Part shown: positions 63,266 through 64,000 of the stretch, piece after piece
How the letters are laid out: every line of letters starts with the position of its first letter
How positions within the stretch are numbered: the first letter of the stretch is position 1
Assembly (NCBI GenBank): GCA_016165875.1
Contig: JABBOT010000003.1
Coordinates: 27,174,983-27,238,982 of the forward strand
Direction: 5' to 3'
Length of the DNA stretch: 64,000 nucleotides
DNA from: Acanthopleura granulata
Lineage: Eukaryota > Mollusca > Polyplacophora > Chitonida > Chitonidae
Notes under the pieces: model-generated
Told to the model about the DNA's origin: nothing
Database searches by the model: none
The model's input: only the letters and a program-made list of their open reading frames with translations
Made by a program: the position numbers and the translations under genes

Positions 63266-63530
63266 ACTCTATTTATTTATTTGATTGGTATTTTATGCCG
63301 TACTCAAGAATATTTCACTTATACGACGGCGGCCAGCATTATGGTGGGAGAAAACCGGACAGAGCCAGGGGAAAAACCCCACTACCATCCGCAGGTCGCA
63401 GGCAGACCTTCTCACGTACGGCCGGAGAGGAAGCCAGCATGAGCTGGACTTGAACTCACTGAGCATTGGTGGGAAGCTTCGGGTCATTGTGCTGCGCTAG
63501 AGCGCTAATCGACCGAGCTACGGATGCCCC
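63266..63530 (-). mobile_element. Full-length MetaSINE-like retroposon
   Basis: The most complete copy, 265 bp, flanked by a 9-bp duplication. On the minus strand it begins GGGGCATCCGTAGCTCGGTC, a tRNA-like head with A box TAGCTCGGTCG (63,510-63,520) and B box GAGTTCAAGTCC (63,446-63,457), the internal RNA polymerase III promoter. It continues through the shared body (GGTTTTCTCCCACCATAATG, GTCGTATAAGTGAAATATTC) and ends TTGAGTACGGCATAAAATAC with a short CAAATAAATAAATA tail. SINEs are moved by a partner LINE, which is not in this window. Naming it MetaSINE rests on my memory of that family's central domain. Confidence 0.93.
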
Positions 63531-63539
63531 CTACCTACC

Positions 63540-64000
63540 TCTCTAAGACGGAAGAAAAGACCGTATATGTCTTTGAATGGGGAATATGCTTTATCTGATC
63601 AAATCTACATAACTTGGAAGCCGTTCAGATTATTCCCCAGCATCCGTCCTCTGAGTCAACTAGACAACCTTTATATCTAATATGCAGTCTTATGTGAATA
63701 AATCGGGACACTGCGTTCCCGGATACAAGAAATGGAGAATATATTCTCTTGATTCACTACTCTACGTAACAAGCAGAGAGGAGAGATTGCTATTTTACCT
63801 GTAGGCTCAAATCCTAAATGGATCTGTAACAGAGACAGCACCTAAATTGAGAGCTTGACACAGTGGCTACGTAAGAAAACACTGGAATCTTATGACACAC
63901 AACCGTGCCCCCACTGTACTCTGCGCCCACCTCTGATGAGGAATTTGCGCTGGCTTATCTAACCTAAAAGAATTCCGAAACACTAAACGTCGCCTGTAGG
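63540..64000. other. Unique sequence at the window end
   Basis: I see no gene, RNA or repeat match in this stretch. Confidence 0.5.

Noticed and set aside
1..64000. CRISPR array, prokaryotic operon, rRNA or tRNA gene
   Set aside because: There are no regularly spaced identical repeats, no compact tandem genes with ribosome binding sites, and no rRNA or tRNA core sequences apart from SINE heads.

Overview
No bacterial, viral or organellar gene layout is visible. The window reads as AT-rich intergenic or intronic DNA of an animal, most likely a lophotrochozoan such as a mollusc or brachiopod. The main clue is a recurrent tRNA-derived SINE of the type I know as MetaSINE from scallops and other lophotrochozoans. 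The best copy lies at 63,266-63,530 and has A and B boxes and a 9-bp target-site duplication. I could not support any protein-coding gene with confidence. The longest open frames (117 to 147 codons) match no family I recognise. Where the same DNA is present twice in the window, the frame is broken in the other copy or its codons show no protective bias.

The dominant structure is two very large, imperfect, interrupted palindromes, found by reading the two strands against each other. IR-A pairs 2,210-5,990 with 12,361-15,430 around a 6.4-kb spacer. IR-B pairs 19,345-35,400 with 39,240-60,080 around a 3.8-kb spacer, so it spans about 41 kb. In IR-B more than fifteen blocks match in strict mirror order. 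Identity varies: hand-counted samples give about 95-97% in two blocks, but other blocks are clearly lower, perhaps 70-85% with many indels. Each arm has its own later insertions. The left arm carries a 157-bp SINE (23,656-23,812) and an 823-bp insert (24,587-25,409). The right arm carries a 3.76-kb element (54,036-57,797) and three SINE pieces. The other arm keeps the matching uninterrupted site, so the inverted duplication is older than these insertions.

Layout: 1-2,209 unique sequence; 2,210-15,430 IR-A; 15,431-19,344 unique sequence with an (AAT)n tract and a C12 run; 19,345-60,080 IR-B; 60,081-63,256 dispersed repeats related to parts of both palindromes; 63,257-63,539 full-length SINE; 63,540-64,000 unique sequence. 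The 3.76-kb element in the right arm has short terminal inverted repeats and a GGGTCG-rich 24-bp minisatellite near its right end. It looks like a non-autonomous DNA transposon I cannot assign to a family. All identities and boundaries were made by eye and are approximate unless a target-site duplication fixes them.
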